64,000 bases of DNA from Prochlorococcus sp. scB243_495L20 (GTDB lineage: Bacteria > Cyanobacteriota > Cyanobacteriia > PCC-6307 > Cyanobiaceae). Under the pieces are notes generated by a model. The model was given only the letters and a program-made list of their open reading frames with translations. It did no database searches and was not told the origin of the DNA. Both the position numbers and the translations under genes were made by a program. How positions within the stretch are numbered: the first letter of the stretch is position 1; every line of letters begins with the position of its first letter. The DNA is taken from positions 62,001 to 126,000 of the forward strand of contig JFLX01000001.1 of the NCBI GenBank assembly GCA_000634215.1. The letters are read 5' to 3'. Shown one piece after another: positions 36,002 through 47,976 of this stretch.

Positions 36002-36739
36002 ATGGTATTGAAAACTTTTAAATCAGATATAGAAATTATCCGAGAAAGAGATCCCGCTGCAAGAGGAATAGTAGAGATATTTCTTTGCTACCCAGGCTTT
36101 CAATCAATAGTTATTCATAGATTAACGCATAAATTATGGCAATTGAAGATTCCTTTAATTCCCCGCTTACTCAGTCATCTTAATAGGCTAGCAACAGGTA
36201 TTGAAATCCATCCTGGGGCAAAAATTGGTAAAAGGGTTTTCATAGACCATGGAATGGGCGTTGTAATTGGTGAAACTGCTGAGATAGGAAACAACTGTTT
36301 GCTTTATCAGGGAGTGACATTAGGAGGTACAGGTAAAAGCCATGGCAAAAGACATCCCACCTTAATGGAAAATGTTGTAGTCGGAGCGGGCGCAAAAGTC
36401 CTTGGGTCCATCACGGTAGGATCTAATACCCGTATTGGTGCTGGCTCAGTAGTTGTTAGAAATGTAGAGGGGAACAGTACTGTGGTCGGAGTTCCTGGCA
36501 GAGTAGTGCATCAAAGTGGTGTAAAAGTAAATCCGTTAGCTCACTCTGCCTTACCAGATGCAGAGGCTAATGTGATAAAAAATTTAATGGATAGGATAGA
36601 CTCTCTTGAAAATGAAATTCTTAAATTACAAAAAACTCTGCAATGTTTAGCCAGTTCAGAATCTATTGATATTTCTAAACTCGGTGAGTCTCAAAACCTT
36701 AAGGATAAAGAAATTTTTGAATTTCTTGGAGATGAATAA
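36002..36739 (+). CDS. cysE: Serine O-acetyltransferase
   Basis: IHPGAKIGKRVFIDHGMGVVIGETAEIGNNCLLYQGVTLGGTG hexapeptide repeats. Confidence 0.97.
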   Translation: MVLKTFKSDIEIIRERDPAARGIVEIFLCYPGFQSIVIHRLTHKLWQLKIPLIPRLLSHLNRLATGIEIHPGAKIGKRVFIDHGMGVVIGETAEIGNNCLLYQGVTLGGTGKSHGKRHPTLMENVVVGAGAKVLGSITVGSNTRIGAGSVVVRNVEGNSTVVGVPGRVVHQSGVKVNPLAHSALPDAEANVIKNLMDRIDSLENEILKLQKTLQCLASSESIDISKLGESQNLKDKEIFEFLGDE

Positions 36740-36747
36740 ATATTGAT

Positions 36748-39579
36748 TTAATTTTTTTTATTAACGTCAGTTTTAGGTTGAAACATAAACATTGAATAAA
36801 TAACATTTCGTCTCATATTAGTCATCATTTCAAGAAACATGTCATATCCTTCGTTTTTATATTCGATTAATGGATCTTTTTGACCATAACCTCTCAATCC
36901 GACTGATTCCCTCAAGGAATCCATGGATTGAAGATGTTCTCGCCATAAATTATCAATTTGCTGCAAAATGAAAAATCTTTCAGCTTCTCTCATTAATCCT
37001 GGGCGAATCTTTTCTATTTGTGATTCCTTTAAATCATAAGCTATTCGCAACTGCTCTTGAAGATAGTTTTTTAATTCTTCTATTGACAGTAAATTAATAT
37101 CATCAGATTTAAGATCATCTAATAAATAAATAAATTCTTTGACTTTAGAAATTAATTGATCAATATTCCATTCTTCAGGAGGAAGATCAGGATTTATATA
37201 AGCATCTACAATTTCAATCATTGTCCTTTCTCCATATCCTATTACTTGCCTCTTTAAATCAATTCCTTTCAATACTCTTAGTCTTTCCCCATAAACTGCT
37301 TTTCTTTGATTGTTCATTACTTCATCGTATTCAAAAACTTGTTTTCTAATATCGTAATAGTAGGTTTCAACTTTCTTTTGAGCACTTTCTAGAGACCTAG
37401 TAAGCATTCCTGACTCAATAGGCATATCTTCATCAACCCTAAATGCATTCATTAAGTTTGCTACTCTATCGCCTCCAAAAATTCTTAATAAATTATCATC
37501 TAAAGATAAAAAGAATCTTGTACTTCCAAGATCACCTTGTCTTCCTGCTCTACCTCTAAGTTGATTATCCACTCTTCTTGATTCATGTCTCTCAGTACCA
37601 ATGACATGTAAACCGCCAGCTTCTCTTACTTTTTTTTCTTCATGCATCAAAACTTTTTCATATTCTTTTTTTACATCAGACAAAGATTCTCTCAAAAGCT
37701 TTATCAAGTTATCATCAGTTGGTGCTTTTTCTGCAGCTGTAGCTATCTTGTCATCAAGCTCCAAAACAGAAAGTTGTCTATCTCCCCAATTTTTTACAAG
37801 TTCATCAGATAATAGAGAGAGTTTCTTTTCAATTGGTTCATCTAGTTTGCAAGGGAAAAGACTTGTTGAAGAATTTGAAATGTTCATTTTCAAATTTGAA
37901 CCAGCTTTTGTAGAAAAACCACCCTTAGATTTTGAACTTCTTTGTTTAGGTATTGGTGGCTTATGCTCATTATCAGGCTTGACTAACAAAGGAATTAAAA
38001 TTTCTTTTAATTTAAGCCTTGCCATATAGTCACTATTACCGCCAAGAATTATATCTGTTCCCCTTCCAGCCATATTAGTCGCAATAGTAACAGCACCTGC
38101 TCTTCCTGCCTGAGCAACAATTTCTGCCTCACGTTCAACGTTCTCTGGCTTAGCATTTAACAAATTATGTGGGATTTTTTCTTCTGATAAAAGTGAACTT
38201 AATAATTCACTTTTTTCAACACTTGTTGTACCAACTAAAACAGGTCTGCCGTCTCTATGAATATGCGCAGTTTCTTTAGCAACGGCTTTCCATTTACCAA
38301 TCTCTGTCTTAAATACTTGATCAGGCAAATCTTTTCTCTTTCTTATTTGATTTGTCGGTATAACTGTTGATTCTAATTTATAAGTTTTTTCAAATTCAAC
38401 CTCCTCAGTTTTTGCAGTCCCCGTCATTCCTGCTAAACCAGGATATAAAAGGAAAAAATTCTGATAAGTTATAGATGCTAATGTTTGAGTCTCAGGCTGA
38501 ATTTTAAGACTCTCTTTCGCTTCTATTGCCTGATGTTGTCCATCACTCCAACGTCTTCCTGGCATTACCCTACCAGTAAATTCATCAACTATGACAGCCT
38601 CATCATTCTTAATAATATAATTCACATCTTTAATAAATAATTCTTTGGCTTTTAAAGCGTTAGTTATATAGTGTGCCCAAGGGTCCTGAGGATTATATAA
38701 ATCATTAACTCCCAAATACTCTTCACATTTTGCAAAACCCTGATCAGTTAATATACAACTTCTCTGTTTTTCATCAACTTCATAATCGCCTTCGGGATCA
38801 ATGCCATCCTTACTTAATTCTTTTGCTTTTACTAATGCCAGAGATAATTCTGCAGCCTTTTGATATTTTTCTTGTGGTCTTTCAACTTGACCAGAGATGA
38901 TGAGAGGCGTTCTTGCTTCATCAATTAATATTGAATCAACCTCATCAATTACGCAGTAATTAAATTTTCTTTGAACTACCTCACTAATATCAGTAGCCAT
39001 ATTATCTCTTAAATAATCAAATCCTAATTCTGAATTTGTGGCATAAGTTATATCACAATCATAATTTTTCTTTCTATCAACTGGATTCATATCTTGCTGA
39101 ATCAAACCAACGGATAAACCTAAAAAACGATGAACTTGTCCCATCCACTCTGCGTCCCTTCTAGCTAAATAATCATTTACGGTAACAACATGAACACCTT
39201 TCCCCGTAAGAGCATTTAGAAAACAAGGTAATGTTGCGACAAGAGTTTTTCCCTCTCCAGTTTTCATCTCAGCTATTTGACACTCATTTAAAACCATCCC
39301 ACCTATTAATTGAACATCAAAGTGTCTCATATCAAGAACACGTTTACTTGCTTCTCTTACTATTGCAAAAGCTCTAGGGAGAAATTCTTCTAGAAGTTCT
39401 TTTTGTTTTTTAAAATCTAATTCTGCTGAAATATTTGATTTAAGATTTTGAGTTTCTTTTCTAAGCTCATCATCGGACAATTGAGAAATTTCTTCTTCTA
39501 AAAAATTTATCTCTTCCACTATTGGTTGATAGCGCTTTAACTTTCGTGTATTTGGATCTCCCAACAAAAGTTTTAGCAT
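36748..39579 (-). CDS. secA: Preprotein translocase subunit SecA
   Basis: [53 protein letters not shown]. Confidence 0.99.
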   Translation of the reverse strand: MLKLLLGDPNTRKLKRYQPIVEEINFLEEEISQLSDDELRKETQNLKSNISAELDFKKQKELLEEFLPRAFAIVREASKRVLDMRHFDVQLIGGMVLNECQIAEMKTGEGKTLVATLPCFLNALTGKGVHVVTVNDYLARRDAEWMGQVHRFLGLSVGLIQQDMNPVDRKKNYDCDITYATNSELGFDYLRDNMATDISEVVQRKFNYCVIDEVDSILIDEARTPLIISGQVERPQEKYQKAAELSLALVKAKELSKDGIDPEGDYEVDEKQRSCILTDQGFAKCEEYLGVNDLYNPQDPWAHYITNALKAKELFIKDVNYIIKNDEAVIVDEFTGRVMPGRRWSDGQHQAIEAKESLKIQPETQTLASITYQNFFLLYPGLAGMTGTAKTEEVEFEKTYKLESTVIPTNQIRKRKDLPDQVFKTEIGKWKAVAKETAHIHRDGRPVLVGTTSVEKSELLSSLLSEEKIPHNLLNAKPENVEREAEIVAQAGRAGAVTIATNMAGRGTDIILGGNSDYMARLKLKEILIPLLVKPDNEHKPPIPKQRSSKSKGGFSTKAGSNLKMNISNSSTSLFPCKLDEPIEKKLSLLSDELVKNWGDRQLSVLELDDKIATAAEKAPTDDNLIKLLRESLSDVKKEYEKVLMHEEKKVREAGGLHVIGTERHESRRVDNQLRGRAGRQGDLGSTRFFLSLDDNLLRIFGGDRVANLMNAFRVDEDMPIESGMLTRSLESAQKKVETYYYDIRKQVFEYDEVMNNQRKAVYGERLRVLKGIDLKRQVIGYGERTMIEIVDAYINPDLPPEEWNIDQLISKVKEFIYLLDDLKSDDINLLSIEELKNYLQEQLRIAYDLKESQIEKIRPGLMREAERFFILQQIDNLWREHLQSMDSLRESVGLRGYGQKDPLIEYKNEGYDMFLEMMTNMRRNVIYSMFMFQPKTDVNKKN

Positions 39580-39754
39580 AAGTCAAAGTCCTTAAAAAAT
39601 TTATCTTATTACAAACATTATAAATTAGTGCGTTACAACAGAATGAAGAAAACTATTTTCTCTTTATTTTATAGAAACGATCGATTAAGGTGTTTAGATT
39701 GAAGTCACAAAAATAACCTAGCTGACATCACTTTTCAAAAATCTTTTTTAATAA

Positions 39755-40210
39755 ATGAAAGAAATATCTCTAATCAAACATTCTAAAGGAGCTTTAGGAT
39801 TAAGGATTTTTGGATTAGGTCCTAATCTTAAACCAACAAACGGACTAATTAAGCTACAAAAATTACTAGATAACAATGCTTTCTGGGCAAAAGATAGAAC
39901 AATTAATGATCTAAAAAAATGTCTTGCTAACAGTGATGTCGTAATAAGTCTTTGGGTTGGTAAAGAAATAGTTGGTTTTGGTAGAGCTTTAACCGATGGG
40001 ATTTATCGCGGAGTGCTTTGGGATATTGTTATAGATCAAAATCACCAAGGCAAAGGTTTTGGCACATTAATTGTAAAAAATCTTTTATTTTCTAAAAAAA
40101 TTAAAAATACAAAAAAATTATATTTAATGACAACAAATAAAAAATTATTTTATTCTCAATTTGATTTTAAAGAAGTTACATCTCAAAATTTATTAATTCG
40201 AGAAATATAA
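39755..40210 (+). CDS. GNAT-family N-acetyltransferase
   Basis: VGFGRALTDGIYRGVLWDIVIDQNHQGKGFGTLIVKNLL acetyl-CoA-binding motif. Confidence 0.9.
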   Translation: MKEISLIKHSKGALGLRIFGLGPNLKPTNGLIKLQKLLDNNAFWAKDRTINDLKKCLANSDVVISLWVGKEIVGFGRALTDGIYRGVLWDIVIDQNHQGKGFGTLIVKNLLFSKKIKNTKKLYLMTTNKKLFYSQFDFKEVTSQNLLIREI

Positions 40211-40237
40211 AGAACTCTGTTTTTAATAAAAACAAAA

Positions 40238-40669
40238 TCAAGATACAAATTTACTATAAAGCCATCTTATAAAAGGTCCTAAAATAGGCACTGGTCCAAA
40301 AGTTGGACCACAAAAATCAAAGTAATCTCTGTGCTCTTTTATTAATCCATTTTCGCCAAATAATAAACGAGTAGTTCCAGGATAAATAAATTCTTTACCC
40401 ATAATTTTTAAACCCATTGTCCATTCAACAAATCCACAATCCCCAGTTATGGAAATTGCATGAGTTTCTAAAAAAACATCATCACATCTTTTAACTAGCT
40501 TTTCTTGAGCTTCAACATAAGAATCTAAACCCTCTGTTTCCTGAGTTGGATCTGTAAAAATAACATTCTCATTATAAAATTCTGCCCACTTTTGTTTTGT
40601 AGGTGCATCTGTTCCATAAGGTTTAGTAAATAATTCCTTTAAATCCTCAATAGAAATTACTCTTGTCAT
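40238..40669 (-). CDS. NTF2-like / SnoaL-type fold protein
   Basis: 143 aa; KWAEFYNENVIFTDPTQETEGLDSYVEAQEKL and IKEHRDYFDF pattern. Confidence 0.75.
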   Translation of the reverse strand: MTRVISIEDLKELFTKPYGTDAPTKQKWAEFYNENVIFTDPTQETEGLDSYVEAQEKLVKRCDDVFLETHAISITGDCGFVEWTMGLKIMGKEFIYPGTTRLLFGENGLIKEHRDYFDFCGPTFGPVPILGPFIRWLYSKFVS

Positions 40670-40715
40670 TACGCAATTATATTTGAAAGTATTCTAAAAG
40701 ATACAAACATTAAAA

Positions 40716-40786
40716 GCGGATGAAGAGATTCGAACTCTCGACATTCTCCTTGGCAAGGAGATGCTCTACCACTGAGCTACATCCGC
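40716..40786 (-). tRNA. tRNA-Gly (anticodon GCC)
   Basis: Reverse complement GCGGATGTAGCTCAGTGGTAGAGCATCTCCTTGCCAAGGAGAATGTCGAGAGTTCGAATCTCTTCATCCGC; cloverleaf, GTTCGAATC T-arm. Confidence 0.97.
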
Positions 40787-40848
40787 ATAACTTTTTTATT
40801 TTATCTCAAAGAAGGGATCAATGATAAAAATAATTAAATTTTTTTCAA

Positions 40849-41325
40849 TTAATTTAAATTTTTAATTAAGGACCCCATCTCAATTGCTTGTAAAGCATAA
40901 TTCCAACCAAGATTATTCTTAATCCCTGCTCTTTCTAAAGCCTGCTGCATAGTATCAGTAGTTAAAACTCCAAAAATAATTGGAACATTATTTTCATTTG
41001 AAACTTGCGAAATACCTTTGCTCGCCTCAGATATAACTACATCATAGTGAGAAGTTTCACCACGGATAACAGCCCCAAGAGCAATTACAACGTCATAACT
41101 CTTTTTTTTCATGAGGGTTTTAGCTGCGATTGGTAATTCGAATGAACCTGGAACCCAAACTATATCTACTTGATTACTTAATTCAGAGGTATCTAAACCA
41201 TGTCTTTTTAAACAATCAAGACAACCAGATAGAATTTTATTTGTAATTAAATCGTTAAATCTTGCTATTACAATCCCAACTTTTAAAGTAGAGGCAGTAG
41301 TAAAAGAACCCTCAAAAATAGCCAT
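40849..41325 (-). CDS. ribH: 6,7-dimethyl-8-ribityllumazine synthase
   Basis: [44 protein letters not shown]. Confidence 0.97.
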   Translation of the reverse strand: MAIFEGSFTTASTLKVGIVIARFNDLITNKILSGCLDCLKRHGLDTSELSNQVDIVWVPGSFELPIAAKTLMKKKSYDVVIALGAVIRGETSHYDVVISEASKGISQVSNENNVPIIFGVLTTDTMQQALERAGIKNNLGWNYALQAIEMGSLIKNLN

Positions 41326-41373
41326 TAAATTTACTTAGGTATATTAATAGACTCTCACGAAAAGGTATTAAGT

Positions 41374-41571
41374 TCAAACTAATGAAGAAACTATCCCTGT
41401 AACAAAAACCAAAACAACCCAAACAGCAGCAATAGAATAAATTTTTCTTCTACTTTCTCGCTGTCCTTCCTCAGTAGAAGGTTGAGTAACATATAAAACG
41501 GGTACTCCAACTACCGCGATTAAAGAAGCAAATAATAGAGCATTTACGAAGAAAAAGTTAACAGCCTGCAT
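41374..41571 (-). CDS. psbZ: Photosystem II protein PsbZ
   Basis: 65 aa two-TM protein with VGVPVLYVTQPSTEEGQRESRRKIYS. Confidence 0.9.
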   Translation of the reverse strand: MQAVNFFFVNALLFASLIAVVGVPVLYVTQPSTEEGQRESRRKIYSIAAVWVVLVFVTGIVSSLV

Positions 41572-41712
41572 AATTCAGTCTTAGGTTTCAAACATTATAA
41601 ATACTATAATCTCATGAAAATGATAATTTTTAGAGAAAATTTACATACTTTAGCCACTTTAAATGCAAAAAAAAAAATTCTACCTAATATCTATTTAGGA
41701 ATTTAAAAAAGT

Positions 41713-44454
41713 ATGCAAGAAGATACGATAATTCAAAAGAATTTATTTGCGATTGGTAATGATAATAATGAACAAAAAGAAATAACAAACATTCCAGAAA
41801 ATTTATCTTTGGAAGATTTAAAAAAAGAATCGCAAAAAAGACCCAGACAAAGAAAAAATTCAACTAATTTAATAAATAAATTCAAGACTGATTTAATTTC
41901 AAATAACAAAAATGTTTGCATCAATGAAGAATCTTATAGCTATAAAACAGTTTCAAAACTGAAATTAACTCCTGTAATGAAACATTATGTGACTCTAAAA
42001 GAAGAAAATAAAGATAGGTTATTACTTTATAGATTAGGAGATTTTTTTGAATGTTTTTTTGAGGACGCTGTATTAATATCTAACCTTTTAGAAATAACGC
42101 TTACCAGTAAAGATGCTGGCAAAGAGATTGGTAAGATCCCTATGGCAGGGGTTCCCCATCATGCAATGGAGAGATACTGTGCTGATTTAATTAAAAAAAA
42201 TTATTCTGTGGTTATATGCGATCAATTAGAAAAAAGTTCTGGGAATTATGGGACTCCAATTAAAAGAGGAATAACAAGAATAATTACTCCTGGAACTGTA
42301 ATTGAAGAGGGGATGTTGATAGCAAAGAAAAATAATTGGATTAGTGCTATTTACTTATCAGAAGAAAACTCAGATGAATCTTATGAATGGGGTATATCAA
42401 AAGCTGATGTAAGCACAGGAGAATTAATAACTTTAGAAGGCCAATCTCTGTCAAAACTATTTGATGAAATTATTAAATTAGATTCTTCAGAAATCATTGT
42501 AGGAAGCAATGCAGTAAGAGATTTATTAATTAAAGGAAATAGTCAAATTACATATACTGTTTCTCGAGAGACTAATTTTGGAATTAATGAAGCAAATTAT
42601 CTAATAAAAAAATTTTTCCAAATTGGAAACCTAGAGGGTATAGGACTTAAAAATTTAAACAATGCAACTAGATCACTTGGAGGTTTATTAAATTATTTAG
42701 AAAAAATTAATCCTTTAAATTTAGATAAAGATTCTTCTTTAAAAATCTCATTAGACTTTCCACAAATCCAATATGGTCACAACAAATTAATTATTGATTA
42801 TCAAACTCAAAAAAACTTAGAAATCAAAAATACGCAACGAGAAAACAATTATGTAGGTTCGCTACTATGGAGTATTGATAGAACTTATACCTGCATGGGC
42901 GCAAGGTGTTTAAGAAGGTGGATAGATTCACCACTATTAAACGTTAATGAAATTTATAAAAGACAAAATATAATTACAAACTTTCTTGAATCTAAAAAAT
43001 TACGTACAGATACCCAAAATTTACTTAGAGCAATGGGGGATTTAGAAAGACTTGCAGGTAGAGCTTGTGCAGGTCATGCAAGTCCCAGAGACTTAATTGC
43101 AATAGCTGAAGGTTTAAAAAAATTGCCTAGACTAAAATCTATAATTGAATTATTTAAATATGATCTCCCAGATTGGACTGATAAATTAAAAAATATTGAT
43201 GAAGGACTCTTAGAATTAGCTGATACTATAAGTTTTAAATTAGTAGAAAATCCTCCTCTAAATATTAGTGAAGGAGGCATGATCCATGATGGTGTTGATG
43301 ATATATTAGATGGTTTACGAAATTTAATGGATGATTACTCTGACTGGCTAGATAAAGAGGAATCAAAGGAAAGAAAAATTAGCAAAATTTCAAACCTAAA
43401 AATTCAATTTCATAAAAATTTTGGTTATTACATTTCTATTAATAAGTCAAAAGTTAATTTAGCTCCACAACATTGGATCAAAAGGCAAACACTTACTAAT
43501 GAAGAAAGGTATATCACTTCTGAAATTAAAAATAAAGAAAATAAGATTTTCCAAATAAAAAGTAGAGCTTCATCAAAAGAATATGAAATTTTCTGCGAAT
43601 TAAGAAATATAGTTGCTGAAAAAACAAAACAAATAAGATCAATCGCAAAATCTTTAGCATCTCTTGATGCACTACTTGGTTTATCAATTACTTCAGTAGA
43701 AAACAATTTTATAAAACCTTCATTAATACCAATAAATGATTCAATGACAAAAAATAGTACAAAAATTATCGCAGGAAGAAATCCAATTGTAGAGCAATTG
43801 TTAAATGATAAAAAGTTTGTAGCAAACGATATCTCTTTTGAGGATAATCAAAAATTAATTATATTAACCGGTCCCAATGCAAGCGGAAAAAGTTGCTTTA
43901 TAAGACAACTTGGTTTAATACAAATTCTCACGCAAATTGGTAGCTTTGTTCCTGCTAATAATGCTGAAATCAAGATTGCAGATAGGATTTTCACAAGAAT
44001 TGGGGCAGTTGATGATCAATCATCTGGACAATCAACATTTATGGTAGAAATGTCTGAAACTGCATCAATTCTAAATCAGGCAACTTCTAGCTCACTAGTT
44101 TTACTTGATGAGATTGGCAGAGGGACATCTACTTTTGATGGACTTTCAATAGCTTGGTCAGTAAGTGAATATCTTGCAAAAAAAATTCAATGTAATACTA
44201 TTTTTGCTACGCACTATCATGAGCTTAATTATTTAAAAAATTCAAATAAGAATATACAAAATTTTCAAGTTTTAGTAGAACAAAATAACGATCAGCTAAT
44301 TTTTAGCCACAGGATTGTTAAAGGGGGCTCAAGCAAAAGCTATGGCATAGAAGCAGCTAAATTAGCAGGAGTCCCAAAAGAAGTTATAGAAAAAGCAAAA
44401 TCAGTTTTAAATTCTCTAGAAGAAAATAACAAATTAAATTATGATATTAAGTAG
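41713..44454 (+). CDS. mutS: DNA mismatch repair protein MutS
   Basis: [30 protein letters not shown] Walker [28 protein letters not shown]; MutS I domain [34 protein letters not shown]. Confidence 0.98.
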   Translation: MQEDTIIQKNLFAIGNDNNEQKEITNIPENLSLEDLKKESQKRPRQRKNSTNLINKFKTDLISNNKNVCINEESYSYKTVSKLKLTPVMKHYVTLKEENKDRLLLYRLGDFFECFFEDAVLISNLLEITLTSKDAGKEIGKIPMAGVPHHAMERYCADLIKKNYSVVICDQLEKSSGNYGTPIKRGITRIITPGTVIEEGMLIAKKNNWISAIYLSEENSDESYEWGISKADVSTGELITLEGQSLSKLFDEIIKLDSSEIIVGSNAVRDLLIKGNSQITYTVSRETNFGINEANYLIKKFFQIGNLEGIGLKNLNNATRSLGGLLNYLEKINPLNLDKDSSLKISLDFPQIQYGHNKLIIDYQTQKNLEIKNTQRENNYVGSLLWSIDRTYTCMGARCLRRWIDSPLLNVNEIYKRQNIITNFLESKKLRTDTQNLLRAMGDLERLAGRACAGHASPRDLIAIAEGLKKLPRLKSIIELFKYDLPDWTDKLKNIDEGLLELADTISFKLVENPPLNISEGGMIHDGVDDILDGLRNLMDDYSDWLDKEESKERKISKISNLKIQFHKNFGYYISINKSKVNLAPQHWIKRQTLTNEERYITSEIKNKENKIFQIKSRASSKEYEIFCELRNIVAEKTKQIRSIAKSLASLDALLGLSITSVENNFIKPSLIPINDSMTKNSTKIIAGRNPIVEQLLNDKKFVANDISFEDNQKLIILTGPNASGKSCFIRQLGLIQILTQIGSFVPANNAEIKIADRIFTRIGAVDDQSSGQSTFMVEMSETASILNQATSSSLVLLDEIGRGTSTFDGLSIAWSVSEYLAKKIQCNTIFATHYHELNYLKNSNKNIQNFQVLVEQNNDQLIFSHRIVKGGSSKSYGIEAAKLAGVPKEVIEKAKSVLNSLEENNKLNYDIK

Positions 44455-44485
44455 ATTTTTGACATTTTTATAAAATAAATACTCT

Positions 44486-45109
44486 TTAAATAGTTTCCCT
44501 CAATAAGGCGTTAACAGCAGCAGCTGCCATGGCAGCACCTCCTCTAGTTGAATTCAAAACAATTCTAGGAAGATCGGTAGAAATCAGTTTATTTTTGCTA
44601 TTCTCTACTCCAATAAATCCAACAGGCATTCCGATAATTAAACTAGGTAAATCTTTTGCATTTTCTAAAATATCAATTAAATAAGTTAACGCTGTAGGCG
44701 AACTACCAATAACTACAATAGGAGATTTGCTTCCAGAATTTATAGCGGATAACTCCTTCCAACCTTCACTTAAGCCATATGCAGTTTTAGTTAAGTTTGT
44801 ATGATTATTTTTTCCAAACCACATTCTAGCGGTGAATACTTTATTCCTAGTTGTATTTTCTGACATGGTTTTTATTGCTGCTGCTGCCATATCGGTATCA
44901 GTTAAAATCGGAGCACCATTTTTAAGTGCCTGAAGACCCTTTTCACAAGCACCATCACTAAAATTTACAAGATTTTGAACCGTAAAATCTCCTGAAGTAT
45001 GGACTAATCTTTCTAATACTTTTTTTTCCAAATAATTTAGATCATTGGCTACTAAACGAGATCTTATGAATCTGATGCTTTCCAAAAAAATTGGATGATC
45101 TATTACCAT
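44486..45109 (-). CDS. cobH: Precorrin-8X methylmutase
   Basis: VHTSGDFTVQNLVNFSDGACEKGLQALKNGAPILTDTDMAAAAI; GMPVGFIGVENSK. Confidence 0.95.
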   Translation of the reverse strand: MVIDHPIFLESIRFIRSRLVANDLNYLEKKVLERLVHTSGDFTVQNLVNFSDGACEKGLQALKNGAPILTDTDMAAAAIKTMSENTTRNKVFTARMWFGKNNHTNLTKTAYGLSEGWKELSAINSGSKSPIVVIGSSPTALTYLIDILENAKDLPSLIIGMPVGFIGVENSKNKLISTDLPRIVLNSTRGGAAMAAAAVNALLRETI

Positions 45110-45167
45110 TAAATTTAATTTGTGTTAGAAGTAATCATAGTTAATATATAGTTTTTATTGAGCTATT

Positions 45168-46169
45168 ATGCCAATACAAATATTATGGGGTAATGATCTA
45201 AATGCTCAAAATACATTTATTCAAAAATTAATTGATAAGGAAGTATCCAAAGAATGGAAAGAAATAAACGTAACTAATTTAAATGGAGATGATGATGAGC
45301 AAGTCAATAAAGCTTTTGATGAAGTTCTTACACCTCCTTTTGGAGATGGATACAGAATAGTTACATTGAAAAATAATCCCATTTTTACTGCTAAAAATGA
45401 GGATCTAAGAACTAAATTTGAAAAAATTCATGACAATATACCTCAAAATACTTATTTCATTTTGCAAAATACAAAAAAACCAGACTCAAGACTAAAGAGT
45501 ACTAAATTTTTACAAAAACTTATCAAAGATAATTTAGCCAAAGAAAAATCATTTTCTTTACCAGAAATCTGGGACTATGAGGGCCAAAAAAGATTTTTAG
45601 AAGATGCCGCAAATGAAATGAATATCAAAATTGATAAAAATGCAGCTGAATTGATAATTGATTCAGTTGGTAATGACAGCTTTAAACTTATAAATGAATT
45701 AGCCAAAGCTAAAACATACCTCTCAGCAGTATCAGATGATTCGAATTCACAAGTTTTTCTTAAAAGTATTGATGTAAAAAAAATATTTAGTGATCATCAA
45801 TCCAATATTTTCAAAATCATTGATCTTCTCTTACAAAAAAATATTAATGAAAGCCTCATTGAAATAAATTATTCTTTACAGAAAGGAGAACCTGCTTTAA
45901 GACTAAATGCAGGTTTAATTAGTCAAATAAGAATTCATACAATTATAAAACTAGCAGTTAATTCAGGTAATGATAATGCAGAAAAGATTTGTAATCTTGC
46001 AGGCATTTCTAATCCAAAACGAATTTTTTTTATTCGAAGAAAAGTCAAAAATGTATCTCAAGAATATTTAATTAATTTAATGAGTAACTTACTAGATATT
46101 GAATCATTACTAAAACAAGGTAATAATCCTATAAATGTTTTTACAGAGAAATTAATTAATTTAAGTTAA
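45168..46169 (+). CDS. holA: DNA polymerase III delta subunit
   Basis: 333 aa HolA-like fold; ILWGNDLNAQNTFIQKLID and central ELIIDSVGNDSFKLINELAKAKTY. Confidence 0.88.
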   Translation: MPIQILWGNDLNAQNTFIQKLIDKEVSKEWKEINVTNLNGDDDEQVNKAFDEVLTPPFGDGYRIVTLKNNPIFTAKNEDLRTKFEKIHDNIPQNTYFILQNTKKPDSRLKSTKFLQKLIKDNLAKEKSFSLPEIWDYEGQKRFLEDAANEMNIKIDKNAAELIIDSVGNDSFKLINELAKAKTYLSAVSDDSNSQVFLKSIDVKKIFSDHQSNIFKIIDLLLQKNINESLIEINYSLQKGEPALRLNAGLISQIRIHTIIKLAVNSGNDNAEKICNLAGISNPKRIFFIRRKVKNVSQEYLINLMSNLLDIESLLKQGNNPINVFTEKLINLS

Positions 46170-46208
46170 CCAAATTATAAGTTTAAGAATTTACATTATC
46201 ATTTAAAT

Positions 46209-47969
46209 ATGGCTTTACTAGTAAAAAAATTTGGCGGTACTTCTGTCGGTGATATTAAAAAAATTAAAAATATTGCAAGTAGCATTTGTCAAAGTAAAGA
46301 AGCAGGGAATGAAATTGTCGTAGTTGTCTCTGCGATGGGGCAAACTACAGATGATTTAAATTGTTTAGCGGAATCAATTAGTAAAAATCCTAATCGAAGA
46401 GAATTGGATATGCTTCTCTCAACTGGAGAGCAAGTAACCATAGCTCTTCTATCAATGGCATTAAACGAATACGGAATACCTGCAATTTCAATGACTGGTA
46501 GCCAGGTTGGAATTATTACTGAATCAATTCATGGGAAAGCGAGAATTCTGGATATTAAAACAGAAAGAATCCAAAATTATTTAAATCAGGGTTTTGTAGT
46601 TGTAGTGGCTGGATTTCAAGGAACAACATTAAGCCATACGGGTTCAATGGAAATTACAACTTTGGGTAGAGGTGGTTCAGATACTTCCGCGGTAGCTTTA
46701 TCAACAGCTTTAGGAGCTGAGACTTGTGAAATTTATACAGACGTTCCAGGGGTTCTTACTACTGATCCAAGGATTGTTCCTAATGCAAAACTCTTAGATG
46801 AAATTAGCTGCGAGGAAATGCTTGAACTTGCAAGCGTCGGTGCTTCAGTTCTCCATCCAAGAGCAGTAGAAATTGCTCGCAATTATGGTATTAAATTGTG
46901 TGTCAAATCAAGCCAAAGTGACTCCAGCGGGACTCTCCTAGAAAGTCAAATCCAACCTCTCCCGCTAAAAAGAGGAAGATTAGAATTAACAAAAACAGTC
47001 AATAGTCTTGAAGTATTAGAAAACCAAGCAGTATTCAGTCTCTCAAATATTCCTGATAGGCCTGGGATTGCTGCGCAAATATTTGAAAAACTTTCAGAAG
47101 CAAGTATTAACGTAGATTTAATAATACAAGCGACAAATGATGGAAATAAAAACGATATTACATTTACTGTTGGTGAATTAGAAGTAAAAAAGACTGTAGA
47201 ACAATGTGAACTTATAACTAGTCAATTAGGGGGAGAATTTAACTTAAAAACCAACATGACAAAATTAAGTATTCAAGGAGCAGGCATTATGGGCAGACCT
47301 AGTGTTTCAGCTGATTTATTTGATACTTTATCTCAAGCGAATATAAACGTTAGGTTAATAGCTACTAGTGAAATTAAAGTCAGCTGTGTAATTGAAATTA
47401 ATAATATACCAAAAGCTATTAGATTTGTTGCTGAGAAATTTAAGTTATCCGATACACAAATATTTGTTAATCCAAGCAATGAAAAACATGATCAACCTGA
47501 AGTAAGAGGAATTGCATTAGATAGAAACCAAGTTCAGGTAAGCTTTCGAAAACTGCCTGATCGTCCAGGTGTAGCAGCATCGATATGTTTAGCATTAGCT
47601 GAAAATAATTTACTTATCGATACTATTGTTCAGTCTGAAAGAATTTCCACTTTAAAAACTAAGGATATTAGTCTTACAATGAATAAACAAGATAGAGAAA
47701 AAGCTAACTTAGTTTTTGAGGCCTTAACAAAAAAATTACCCGGATCATACGTTGAAGATGGCCCTGCTATAGCAAAAGTAAGTACTGTAGGAGCGGGAAT
47801 GGCATTTAAGGTTGGAACGGCTGGAAAAATATTTAGAGCATTGGCTGACCAAAATATCAATATTGAAATGATTGCCACTAGTGAAATTAGGACTTCATGT
47901 ATTGTCTTAGAAAAAGATTGTGACAAAGCAGTTAATGCGATTCATAATCATTTCGAATTAGAAAAGTAA
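46209..47969 (+). CDS. lysC: Aspartate kinase with duplicated ACT-domain regulatory region
   Basis: KKFGGTSVGDIKKIKNIA; two DRPGIAA/DRPGVAA ACT copies each followed by a second ACT (SIQGAGIM / STVGAGMA). Confidence 0.97.
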   Translation: MALLVKKFGGTSVGDIKKIKNIASSICQSKEAGNEIVVVVSAMGQTTDDLNCLAESISKNPNRRELDMLLSTGEQVTIALLSMALNEYGIPAISMTGSQVGIITESIHGKARILDIKTERIQNYLNQGFVVVVAGFQGTTLSHTGSMEITTLGRGGSDTSAVALSTALGAETCEIYTDVPGVLTTDPRIVPNAKLLDEISCEEMLELASVGASVLHPRAVEIARNYGIKLCVKSSQSDSSGTLLESQIQPLPLKRGRLELTKTVNSLEVLENQAVFSLSNIPDRPGIAAQIFEKLSEASINVDLIIQATNDGNKNDITFTVGELEVKKTVEQCELITSQLGGEFNLKTNMTKLSIQGAGIMGRPSVSADLFDTLSQANINVRLIATSEIKVSCVIEINNIPKAIRFVAEKFKLSDTQIFVNPSNEKHDQPEVRGIALDRNQVQVSFRKLPDRPGVAASICLALAENNLLIDTIVQSERISTLKTKDISLTMNKQDREKANLVFEALTKKLPGSYVEDGPAIAKVSTVGAGMAFKVGTAGKIFRALADQNINIEMIATSEIRTSCIVLEKDCDKAVNAIHNHFELEK

Positions 47970-47976
47970 GTTCCTT

